Assembly (NCBI RefSeq): GCF_021012875.1
Contig: NZ_JAJMZJ010000002.1
Span: 62,001-126,000, forward strand
Length of the DNA: 64,000 nt
Direction: 5' to 3'
Source of the DNA: Peptoniphilus sp. KCTC 25270
Lineage (GTDB): Bacteria; Bacillota; Clostridia; Tissierellales; Peptoniphilaceae
The position numbers and the translations under genes were made by a program. Shown here in pieces: positions 1 to 9,405 of this stretch; the stretch's first letter is position 1; each line of letters begins with the position of its first letter. A model generated the notes under the pieces. The model saw only the letters and a list, made by a program, of their open reading frames with translations. It was not told the DNA's origin and made no database searches.

Positions 1-60
1 TGGAGCGGAGAAATCTCACAACCCTTTTACGTTTGTCATTACAAAGGCCTTCCCCTTACC
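1..60 (+). repeat. Partial REP-like dispersed element (copy A)
   Basis: The window opens inside a copy of the element that recurs between 896 and 1587. It contains the core GGAGAAATCTCACA followed by a CCTTTTACG tail and AAGGCCTTCCCC. The 5' half carrying GTCATTTCGACCG lies outside the window. Nothing else is recognised from 61 to 302, which is AT-rich intergenic sequence. Confidence 0.7.
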
Positions 61-302
61 CAAAGGGTTATTTTATCCCTAGAATCTTTTCATACTTTCA
101 TACAAAAAAAACACAAGTTATTCAAACCTGTGTTTTCCAATTCTTTCTCTTGATAAGATAAAGAGTTTTTCTATCTATTTATTTTTATAAACTTTTATCT
201 GAAGACTTCAATTGAATTCACTTTCGATAAACCATAAATTCTCCTTGCATCGATTCTTTATGAATCTTTTCCGCGTCTTCTTTTTTTCCCGATTATCCTC
301 AA

Positions 303-491
303 TCAGAAATCCTCTAATTCTCTTCTTCTCTCTGAAATAATTCCTTCCAGCTCATCCAAATCTTCTCCGCTTGCCTTTTTGCGAATAAAGCTACGAGCAG
401 AAGATCTTTGCTTCATAAAGTTGGACTTTTCCTTGTTCTTTGCATTCCATCTCTCAACAGCTCTCCGTTGTGGTTCGCTTACCTTTCCCAT
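303..491 (-). CDS. Small conserved hypothetical protein (62 aa)
   Basis: A highly charged 62-residue protein with no membrane segment, rich in Arg, Lys and Glu, ending in a long amphipathic acidic helix (EDLDELEGIISERRREL). The middle stretch KQRSSARSFIRKKA resembles a small soluble protein family that I recall from many Firmicutes and whose function is unknown. I chose the internal ATG at 491 because AGGGGG lies six bases upstream of it; the longer reading would start at 509. It stands alone beside a relic CRISPR repeat pair and has no operon partner. Confidence 0.6.
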   Translation of the reverse strand: MGKVSEPQRRAVERWNAKNKEKSNFMKQRSSARSFIRKKASGEDLDELEGIISERRRELEDF

Positions 492-538
492 AACATCCCC
501 CTTTAACACATTATAAGCTCCTCAACTTTCGCTCACCG

Positions 539-627
539 ATTTGACCCCCGCTAACGCGGGAAACAATACTTTACATAGATCCTTAATTGACTCTATTCAG
601 GATCACCCCCGCTAACGCGGGGAAGAA
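539..627 (-). CRISPR. Relic type I-E CRISPR mini-array: two repeats, one spacer
   Basis: Two 28-base repeat-like units at 539-566 and 600-627 are offset by exactly 61 bases, leaving a 33-base spacer (567-599), the same geometry as the main array. Both share the stem CCCCCGCTAACGCGGG. They differ from the main repeat in the loop (CTAACG instead of CGTGTG), and they differ from each other at six positions, mostly at the ends. Read on the minus strand they give the type I-E pattern with terminal GTGATCC. It looks like the eroded remainder of an older or different array. There is no leader or cas gene next to it. Confidence 0.72.
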
Positions 628-895
628 AAAAGGAAAATAAAATGAAAATCAAAAACACTTATCAAACACTAGAGAAATTTTTTATAACGAATAAAGTCAT
701 TTAACTCTTTCGTTAATGCTATTGTAATAGAACACCCAAAAATAAGCAAGTATAAATTTTTGAAAAACTACATTTTTCCCTGCCGCTCTTTATCCTAATC
801 TTTATTTTTCTGCACCAATCGTCACTTACCTAAAATTTCCTCCTACTTACTTCGTTTCCACTAGAAAGTACCAAAAGGTTCTTCACCCGCCGGTT

Positions 896-1587
896 ACGTC
901 ATTTCGACCGAGTAATTTCGATAGAAATTGCAAGCGGAGAAATCTCACACTCCTTTTGCATTCTCAATTCCAAGGGCCTTCCCCTAGGTTTACGCCCACC
1001 AACTACGTCATTTCGACCGGAAAAATTTTGACAAGAATTTTGGAGTGGAGAAATCTCACATTCCTTTTACGCTGACACACCCAAGGGCAAAAAGGGAAAC
1101 TTTTGATTCTTCCTTTCTTCGTGAATTCCGCGTTCTTTCTCATTCTTTTCTTATTCGTTTTCTAGGGGCAGGGACAAGGGCGTTGCGATTCGCCCTATGT
1201 CCCTCCCCTAGGACCCCCACCCTTGTTACCCTAACGCTTTTTTAGAGGTAGCTTTTTCTTAGGAAAAAGCATTGGTACGGATTCGCGAGAGGGAAGGTTC
1301 ATACATTTGCATTGCACTCTCCTAGTTATGTCATTTCGACCGAAAACATTCCGTTAGGGATTTTGGAGTGGAGAAATCTCACACTCCTTTTGCATTCTCA
1401 ATTCCAAGGGCCTTCCCCTAGTTTATCTCCCGCCACTTACGTCATTTCGACCGAGTAATTTCGATAGAAATTGCAAGCGGAGAAATCTGACAGGATTTTA
1501 CGCTGACACACCCAAGGGCCTGGTTCTAGATAAACGCCCATCCCGGTGAGATTTCTCGAGTCGCTCCGCTCCCTCGAAATGACGTGG
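896..1587. repeat. Cluster of five REP-like element copies (B-F)
   Basis: Copies lie at about 896-990 (B), 1005-1090 (C), 1328-1421 (D), 1439-1520 (E) and, inverted, 1548-1587 (F). The direct copies share the order GTCATTTCGACCG, a variable short hairpin, GGAGAAATCTCACA (one base changed in E), a CCTTTT or GATTTT block, and usually CAAGGGCC. The variable hairpin keeps its pairing while its sequence changes: AATTTC-GATA-GAAATT in B and E, AAAATT...AATTTT in C, and a CC-GTTA-GG stem in D. Together with an inverted hairpin at 1162-1211 they fill the gene-free stretch from 628 to 1545. I recall similar short repeats from many bacterial genomes, usually described as REP or BIME-like; no transposase is present here. 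Confidence 0.75.
1162..1211. repeat. Large imperfect hairpin
   Basis: An inverted repeat of about 20 bases per arm (left arm CTAGGGGCAGGGACAAGGGCG, matched by the complement of the right arm with one bulge and one mismatch) around an 8-base loop. It lies between REP-like copies C and D. A second small hairpin, GCTTTTTC-TTAG-GAAAAAGC, follows near 1250-1269. No T-run directly follows the large hairpin, so it is not a normal terminator. Confidence 0.6.
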
Positions 1588-2187
1588 TTGGGAGGGATTC
1601 CGTGGAGTATCTACCGGGAGATGGGAAACGTCAAAATGTTCACACTAAAAAGTGGATGGATCCAGAAAAAGATGGTAAGCTCGAAGCAAGGAAAAACGGC
1701 AAACTTACAAGTAAAAGAAATCAATCGAAAAGACGACCATCAACAATTTCAAAGATATATACGCATTTTAGGGGAAGAGAGAATGCCCTCATCCTTGTCT
1801 GCTTTTCAGAAGTTAAAGTATGAAGCACCAGAGGAATATGAGAAATTAAAAGATCATGTGTTTATTCAAAATAATTTTAATAGGGGTATTTGGAAAGACG
1901 AGGTAAATTTTGAAAAACAAAAAAGACATATGCAATCAACGGTTGGAGTAAACAAGAGTTATTTTTATGATGATGTTGATGTGGCAAGGTTGTATAATAA
2001 ATATAAGATGACGGGGAAGTTTAGAAGAAAAAATGGATTTAGTGAAAATAATTATGAATTGATAGATTTTCATAATGAAGAAAATTTAGGAATAGATATT
2101 TACACAAATAAGGCTATAAATGGTTTTACTGTTCATTATAGTAAAACAGGCTCACATTTAATACCTACTTATCATGGTAAGGAGTGA
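1546..2187 (+). pseudogene. C-terminal remnant of phage head protein with Ntox50-type toxin domain
   Basis: A 213-codon open frame without a good SD. Its first ~25 residues are simply a translation of the inverted REP-like copy, so the true N-terminus has been lost. Residues ~60-105 (including LSAFQKLKYEAPEEYEKLK) resemble the C-terminal tail of SPP1 gp7-like phage head morphogenesis proteins. Residues ~120-213, with KSYFYDDVDV, LYNKYKMTGK and the ending FTVHYSKTGSHLIPTY, match what I know of the polymorphic toxin type 50 (Ntox50, predicted nuclease) domain found at the end of such phage proteins. The gene directly downstream is a likely immunity partner and its SD overlaps the end of this frame. 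Whether the fragment is expressed or active cannot be seen. Confidence 0.7.
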
Positions 2188-2191
2188 GAAA

Positions 2192-2383
2192 ATGGAATTG
2201 ATAGAATTTAATAGAAAAGTAATTGAGCTGACAGATATTAATGAAAATAAATATGTTGGAACAGTATATTATTGCGATAAAGAGGATTATGAAGCAGAAG
2301 AGGATGGATTGGAAATGAGAGTTAGAAAAGATATTTGGATCTTTTATGAATCCGATATTCAATCCATTAAAATATTAGACTAA
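2192..2383 (+). CDS. Sm-like (LSM) domain small protein, probable immunity partner
   Basis: A 63-residue acidic protein starting at the ATG with AAGGAG seven bases upstream; that SD overlaps the last codons of the toxin remnant. The pattern VIELTDINENKYVGTVYYC, an acidic middle, and a final IWIFYESDIQSIKIL is that of small beta-barrel Sm-like proteins often encoded directly after Ntox50-bearing phage head proteins. From this position it is inferred to bind and neutralise the toxin; a phage structural or regulatory role is also possible. It is intact, unlike its neighbours, and is followed by a terminator-like hairpin. Confidence 0.6.
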   Translation: MELIEFNRKVIELTDINENKYVGTVYYCDKEDYEAEEDGLEMRVRKDIWIFYESDIQSIKILD

Positions 2384-2384
2384 G

Positions 2385-2418
2385 GCACAAACTAACGATT
2401 GTTGGTATGTGCTTTTTT
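2385..2418 (+). terminator. Weak terminator after the Sm-like gene
   Basis: GCACA and TGTGC arms enclose a partly paired loop and are followed by TTTTTTATTG, directly after the stop codon of the Sm-like gene. Confidence 0.45.
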
Positions 2419-2469
2419 ATTGACCTAGACATGTCGTTAAAAGGTCTTTTTTGTTGGAAAGGAGTTTTT

Positions 2470-2581
2470 ATGGCTAAACTTGGTAGACAAACTCCTACCC
2501 AATCGGTGATATTGCCTTATAAGAAAAGTCTTTATAAAAAAAGCCATAGATTTATATGAAAAATCTAAGAGTATTACCTAA
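2470..2581 (+). pseudogene. Frameshifted N-terminal stub of phage terminase large subunit
   Basis: An ATG at 2470 with a good SD (AAAGGAG) starts a 29-codon frame beginning MAKLGRQTPTQSVILPYKKS, which I recognise as the N-terminus of HK97/lambda-like phage large terminase subunits of Firmicutes. A run of seven A (2536-2542) throws it out of frame; with six A the reading would continue as KKAIDLYEKSKS, the expected family sequence. Even in the corrected frame it stops at 2579-2581, where CRISPR-like debris begins. The ATPase and nuclease domains are absent. It is a dead fragment of the same prophage as the toxin remnant. Confidence 0.75.
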
Positions 2582-2653
2582 AAATAACCCCGTATGTTTA
2601 GGGAGTACTTTGTTATTGTTTCCTTTTTTCTTCTTTTATATTATAATTGAGTT

Positions 2654-2678
2654 AGCCATTTTTAATGGCTTTTTCTTT
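2654..2678 (+). terminator. Plus-strand intrinsic terminator
   Basis: AGCCATT/AATGGCT stem followed by TTTTTCTTT. It lies between the phage debris and the CRISPR array and would stop plus-strand transcription before the array. Confidence 0.65.
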
Positions 2679-2683
2679 ACTAT

Positions 2684-2726
2684 GAACCCCGTATGCTCTC
2701 CTTTGCGTGCGGGGTTCGCTTTTTTA
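2684..2726 (+). terminator. Second plus-strand terminator beside the array
   Basis: GAACCCCG and CGGGGTTC arms, an 18-base loop region and a GCTTTTTTA tail. It ends 21 bases before the first recognisable CRISPR repeat. The CCCCG-rich arms resemble CRISPR repeat arms, so it may itself derive from an eroded repeat. Confidence 0.6.
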
Positions 2727-2747
2727 TCAGTGATTTTCATTTTTTGC

Positions 2748-5700
2748 GGTATTACCCCGCGTGTGCGGGAAGTACCACACAGGAGTATAGAAAGAACAGT
2801 GCCAAGAGGGATCACCCCTGCGTGTGCGGGAAGTACAAATTTCATTTTTTGTCATGGTCTGCTCCTTTAGGATTACCCCCGCGTGTGCGGGAAGTACATA
2901 AACTCCATGGAAAAATTGGTGCATGAAGTGGGATCACCCCCGCGTGTGCGGGAAGTACGTTTTTATCGTCTTATCATAAACCACATGATTAGGATCACCC
3001 CCGCGTGTGCGGGAAGTACAATGTCCTCCCCGATTATGGAAGTAATCGGAAGGGATCACCCCCGCGTGTGCGGGAAGTACGATTAGAGTGACTAGGATAT
3101 CGCCCATTTCAAGGGATCACCCCCGCGTGTGCGGGAAGTACCCCATTGCGAGAGATTGGGGGCAGGGCTACGAGGGATCACCCCCGCGTGTGCGGGAAGT
3201 ACACATATCTTTCTCTCGTTTCATTCGGCAAAGTAGGATCACCCCCGCGTGTGCGGGAAGTACATAGTCCAGTATATGAAATAAAACGAGTGCCTAGGAT
3301 CACCCCCGCGTGTGCGGGAAGTACCAAAGAAACACATAATCGCATATAAACATATAAGGATCACCCCCGCGTGTGCGGGAAGTACAACGTGTGATTAAAG
3401 CGATTGAATTTTCTGATAGGATCACCCCCGCGTGTGCGGGAAGTACTATATATATTATTATATGAGTGTTTATATGTGAGGATCACCCCCGCGTGTGCGG
3501 GAAGTACGAAAATTTTATTTTTTTATATCTTTTTTTTATGGGATCACCCCCGCGTGTGCGGGAAGTACAGATTTTTGTCGTCTAAGTCGTACCACGACCA
3601 GGGATCACCCCCGCGTGTGCGGGAAGTACAATTAAATTTTCTTCTTCTAGCCACTTTTCATAGGATCACCCCCGCGTGTGCGGGAAGTACACAGATACAT
3701 ACATAAACATATATATAAACATAAGGATCACCCCCGCGTGTGCGGGAAGTACGGTGGTTACAAATGGATTGGGAATCAAATAGCAGGATCACCCCCGCGT
3801 GTGCGGGAAGTACCTTTGTCTGCTCATCTAGTAGGGCCTCTAGTAGGGATCACCCCCGCGTGTGCGGGAAGTACTGGCCAAAAAAGCAAATGTTTCAAGG
3901 ACGATGAGGATCACCCCCGCGTGTGCGGGAAGTACATCTCCGAAGAAGTACCCGAAGCAGATATCGAGGGATCACCCCCGCGTGTGCGGGAAGTACCGAT
4001 ATTTTCCGGGTCCCATTTTTCGTATCATAGGATCACCCCCGCGTGTGCGGGAAGTACATGCGGTTTGATTGGGGTACTCGATTGGCGCAGGGATCACCCC
4101 CGCGTGTGCGGGAAGTACTTTAATACTTTGGACGCAGACGTGCTGAAAAAGGGATCACCCCCGCGTGTGCGGGAAGTACAAAAATACTTGACAATCAAAT
4201 TAAAATGTGTTGGGATCACCCCCGCGTGTGCGGGAAGTACTTAATTGAACAATTCGGGAATCAACTTTTATGGGGATCACCCCCGCGTGTGCGGGAAGTA
4301 CGTTTGCTGTCGTCCCAACCTTGTAAGTATCAAAGGATCACCCCCGCGTGTGCGGGAAGTACGCCATGGCAATGGGCGTTCTTAGGGGAGAAGAAGGATC
4401 ACCCCCGCGTGTGCGGGAAGTACGATGGAAATGGAGTTCCGTGCGAGTTTTAGTTAGGATCACCCCCGCGTGTGCGGGAAGTACCAACAAAATCTATATA
4501 AATTCTATAACCATCCGGGATCACCCCCGCGTGTGCGGGAAGTACGTGAGTAGGCAGGGTTTAAGGAAATCAAAACAAGGATCACCCCCGCGTGTGCGGG
4601 AAGTACTTGTTCTGCATCTTGCATCATCCTCTCTAGCACGGATCACCCCCGCGTGTGCGGGAAGTACTTTTTATCTTTTATACATTCAATAAATTCATTA
4701 GGATCACCCCCGCGTGTGCGGGAAGTACATTCTACTAGATAATTCCAGGTTCTATCAGTCAGGATCACCCCCGCGTGTGCGGGAAGTACTAAAGCATTTG
4801 AGCAATGTAGCCTTAATCTTTAGGATCACCCCCGCGTGTGCGGGAAGTACCCCTTATTTTTAAACTGCTCTATCATTTCCTCGGATCACCCCCGCGTGTG
4901 CGGGAAGTACACTTGCCCCGTCCTTAAAGCAGCGTGTAAAGTGGGATCACCCCCGCGTGTGCGGGAAGTACGCCGGCATATTCTTCCATGTGGCCGTCCC
5001 TTTAGGATCACCCCCGCGTGTGCGGGAAGTACCACAGGGGGGCGTTGACACCTTAGAGGTTACCGGGATCACCCCCGCGTGTGCGGGAAGTACAGGGAAG
5101 GAAATTAAAGTAGTAGGTAAGACGCAGGATCACCCCCGCGTGTGCGGGAAGTACTTGCGTTGTATATGGCAGGGTAGCTAAGGCCCGGGATCACCCCCGC
5201 GTGTGCGGGAAGTACCTGAATCAACTTCTTCAACTCCTTAAACTCGTAGGATCACCCCCGCGTGTGCGGGAAGTACCCACTGTTTTTGTATCTCTACCTA
5301 AGGAACGAAGGATCACCCCCGCGTGTGCGGGAAGTACCTCACACCATAGCACCTCACTTAAAAGGGAACGGGATCACCCCCGCGTGTGCGGGAAGTACTT
5401 ACGTAAGCTAGACCGCAGAGAGATGGAGAAAGGATCACCCCCGCGTGTGCGGGAAGTACTAGTAAACGAATCCAAAACCCAAAGCACAGAGGGGATCACC
5501 CCCGCGTGTGCGGGAAGTACGATATTGATCCCGTACTGCAGGTGGGATCGTGAGGATCACCCCCGCGTGTGCGGGAAGTACACAAAATTGATATAAGAAC
5601 CCGGCATGACTTTAGGATCACCCCCGCGTGTGCGGGAAGTACTGGTATGACTTTCTCCCGTCACTTCTCCGTTTGGGATCACCCCCGCGTGTGCGGGAAG

Positions 5701-6192
5701 TACATAATTCCTTTGGAGATATCCATGAGACAGCAGAGGATCACCCCCGCGTGTGCGGGAAGTACATAATTTGTTGGTTGCCGATTTATTGACCGCCGGG
5801 ATCACCCCCGCGTGTGCGGGAAGTACTTGCTGTGCGTAAAATAGTTTGTTCATCAGTTGGGATCACCCCCGCGTGTGCGGGAAGTACACAATCAAAACAC
5901 GATATCATGGAGAATTAATGGGATCACCCCCGCGTGTGCGGGAAGTACATCTACTTGTGATAATTTGTTTTTCGTTCTTAAGGATCACCCCCGCGTGTGC
6001 GGGAAGTACTTAGTTTCTTCTTTTCTTCCTTCAAAAGTTCCAGGATCACCCCCGCGTGTGCGGGAAGTACAATGATCAGGTAGCCTCATAGTATTCCCTC
6101 CAGGGATCACCCCCGCGTGTGCGGGAAGTACAAGGTAGACGAAATAAAAGACTTGGATATAGTGGGATCACCCCCGCGTGTGCGGGAAGTAC
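2748..6192 (-). CRISPR. Type I-E CRISPR array, 57 repeats and 56 spacers
   Basis: The 28-base repeat (plus-strand core CCCCCGCGTGTGCGGGAAG) recurs from 2748 to 6192. The period is 61 bases (28 + 33), with two 62-base units starting at 3663 and 5676 and one 60-base unit starting at 4823. On the minus strand the repeat has the usual type I-E form with a TTCCCGC...GCGGGGG hairpin and a GTGATCC end, so crRNAs should be made from the minus strand, in the same direction as the cas genes. The repeats at 2748 (several changes), 2809 and 2870 (one change each) are degenerate while the rest look identical, which marks 2748 as the old, leader-distal end. No two spacers appeared identical. The long open frames across it, with recurring ITPACAGST, DHPRVCGKY and SPPRVREV, are artefacts of the 61-base period. 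Confidence 0.98.
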
Positions 6193-6230
6193 ACTTAAAG
6201 ATCCCATAAATATAGCCGTTTCTTTTGTTT
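6193..6230 (-). promoter_or_regulatory. Very short CRISPR leader
   Basis: Only 38 bases separate the stop codon of cas2-exo from the first (newest) repeat. The strip is AT-rich (minus strand contains CTATATTTATGGGATC) but has no clear -35/-10 pair. The array may therefore be transcribed from the cas operon or from a promoter inside cas2, and any leader signal for spacer integration must be within these bases or in the 3' end of cas2. Confidence 0.55.
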
Positions 6231-7111
6231 TTATCCTTGGTTTTTATTTAGTTTCTCCCATAGTTCTTCTATAAGCTTTGCATCTTCTAGCGCTCTGTGG
6301 GGTACTTCTTTTTCGATCCCGTATTGTTTTAATACTGTTTCTAGTTTATAGTTTCCTAAACAAGATTGTTCTCGTTTTACTTGTTTGATCAAATCTTTGG
6401 CTTTATTTTTTATCCGAGGTTTCCCATCATTTTGTAGGGCTTGGTTAATAAATCGTATGTCAAAGGGAATTCCATATCCTATTATTTCTCCTTGCCCCAT
6501 AAAATCTAGGAGTTCTTCCAATACAATTTCTAGGGATTTTCCTTCTTTTTCTAGTATTTCGTTGGTTATTCCTGTTAATTTTACGATGTCTTCTGAAAGA
6601 ATTTCTTTTGTTTTTACGTAAGATTGATATTCTTCCCTTTCCCCTCTGTTTTTTCGAATGCATCCGACTTCTATTATGCTGTTTTTTATTTCGTCCAATC
6701 CACTGGTTTCTATATCTAAAATAATGTAGTCTTGCGAATCCCATTTTTTGTTTTTATTGGAATATTTTTTTGCTTTTCGAAATTTTGCAGCGTCGCTAAA
6801 TCCTTTGGTAGACTTTGGCGTTTGTTTTTCTTCTTCCTTTATGATTTTTACTAAGGGAATTCCGTCGTAATCAATGGCTTGAGCTTCTGTGTGAATGGTT
6901 TGAAAGGCGTAACCGATTTCGTTTCGATGGGCATAACTTAGGGTTGCCTCTCCAACTCCTACGGTTTCTTTCACTCTTTCCCATAATTTTTCTCGGATTC
7001 TTGTGTTGAAATTTCCTACATAGACTCCTATACTGATTTCTTGCATCCATTTGGTTAAGTCCCCCCGCAGAGAATCGGGGGTCTTTTTTAGGGTGATTAC
7101 TGTTAAAGGCA

Positions 7112-7112
<1 letters not shown>
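6231..7112 (-). CDS. cas2: Cas2-DEDDh exonuclease fusion, type I-E
   Basis: Residues 1-95 are a type I-E Cas2 (start MPLTVITLKKTPDSLRGDL, with GVYVGNFNTRIREKLWERV). A basic linker of about 30 residues leads to a DnaQ-like 3'-5' exonuclease at ~128-290 with an apparently complete DEDDh set: D133 and E135 in ILDIETSG, D218 in PFDIRF, H272 and D277 in HRALEDAK. Cas2 is the scaffold that joins Cas1 dimers for spacer integration; in related fusions (for example Streptococcus thermophilus type I-E) the exonuclease trims prespacers. The start codon overlaps the cas1 stop by one base (TAATG), and the gene is the last one before the array. The fusion is a known variant, not a frameshift product. Confidence 0.95.
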
Positions 7113-8687
<1,575 letters not shown>

Positions 8688-8691
8688 TTTC

Positions 8692-9396
8692 TCAACCTCC
8701 TATTGCACCAAATGCATCGTGTTCTTTGGCTTCTAGATCTCCAGGGACTTCGCAAGAAGTCTTTGCTTCCATACGGAAGGCGAATTTTCTTTCTTTTTGA
8801 TGGAAAGAAATCGGGCGATCTTTTCGTGGCTTTCCTTTTTCTTCTGGAATCAAATGGGCATCTGCATAAATTGTTAATTGGTTTTTGTGATGTTTTTTGT
8901 ACCAGTCCGCTCCTTGCCATGGTATTTCTTTTAAGGCTTCGATTGGATTTTTCTCTTCGATTCCATAGAAAAAATCTGCAGTTAAAGGTAAAGAACGTCG
9001 CCCCATAAACCCTTGAAAATAAGGAGATTTTAGGGCTTCGGCTATTTCTTCTATTTTTTCTTCTTCTTCCGATCCAATGGCTACCATAAAGATAGCATCT
9101 TCTAAATAGTAACGGTTGGTTACGTAATTTTTTTCAAAAACGCCAGTTGGTTTGTATTTGCTGGCAATGTGGTAATCTCTTAGAATTTGTCCCTGTTGAT
9201 CAATTCGAAGGGCAAAATCGAGATTTCTTAGTTCTTCTAATCGTTCCTCTTCTTCTCTGCGAATTCCCATACTTCCTGCAATTAGACCAATTACAGCTGA
9301 CTTTGAGGGGTAGTAGTCTGTGTGTCTTGTTTCAAAGTGAGACCCTGTCCCCCAAGACTGCAAAGGTCCTGCAAATTTTAATAAGATGGTTTTCAT
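8692..9396 (-). CDS. cas5e: Cas5e, Cascade subunit binding the crRNA 5' handle
   Basis: 234 residues. The N-terminal LLKFAGPLQSWGTGSHFETR followed by DYYPSKSAVIGLIAGSMGI is the classic type I-E Cas5 (CasD) signature of a RAMP fold. It caps the 5' end of the crRNA and contacts Cas8e and the first Cas7 subunit. Between cas7e (9-base gap) and cas6e (4-base gap) it keeps the standard subtype order. No broken residues are visible. Confidence 0.96.
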   Translation of the reverse strand: MKTILLKFAGPLQSWGTGSHFETRHTDYYPSKSAVIGLIAGSMGIRREEEERLEELRNLDFALRIDQQGQILRDYHIASKYKPTGVFEKNYVTNRYYLEDAIFMVAIGSEEEEKIEEIAEALKSPYFQGFMGRRSLPLTADFFYGIEEKNPIEALKEIPWQGADWYKKHHKNQLTIYADAHLIPEEKGKPRKDRPISFHQKERKFAFRMEAKTSCEVPGDLEAKEHDAFGAIGG

Positions 9397-9405
9397 TCCA
9401 TCACC

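Noticed and set aside
1045-1823. Plus-strand frames at 1045-1245 and 1584-1823
   Set aside because: The first translates REP-like copies and a hairpin; the second is an out-of-frame shadow of the toxin remnant.
2748-2870. Leader at the low-coordinate end of the array
   Set aside because: The three repeats here are degenerate, which marks the oldest end; the repeat orientation and the cas2 position also put the leader at 6193-6230.
2556-6075. Many open frames of 65-190 codons across the CRISPR array, with recurring SPPRVREV, ITPACAGST and DHPRVCGKY
   Set aside because: The 61-base period (3x20+1) cycles the repeat through all three frames, giving repeated peptides without SD or codon logic. 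They are translations of the repeat.
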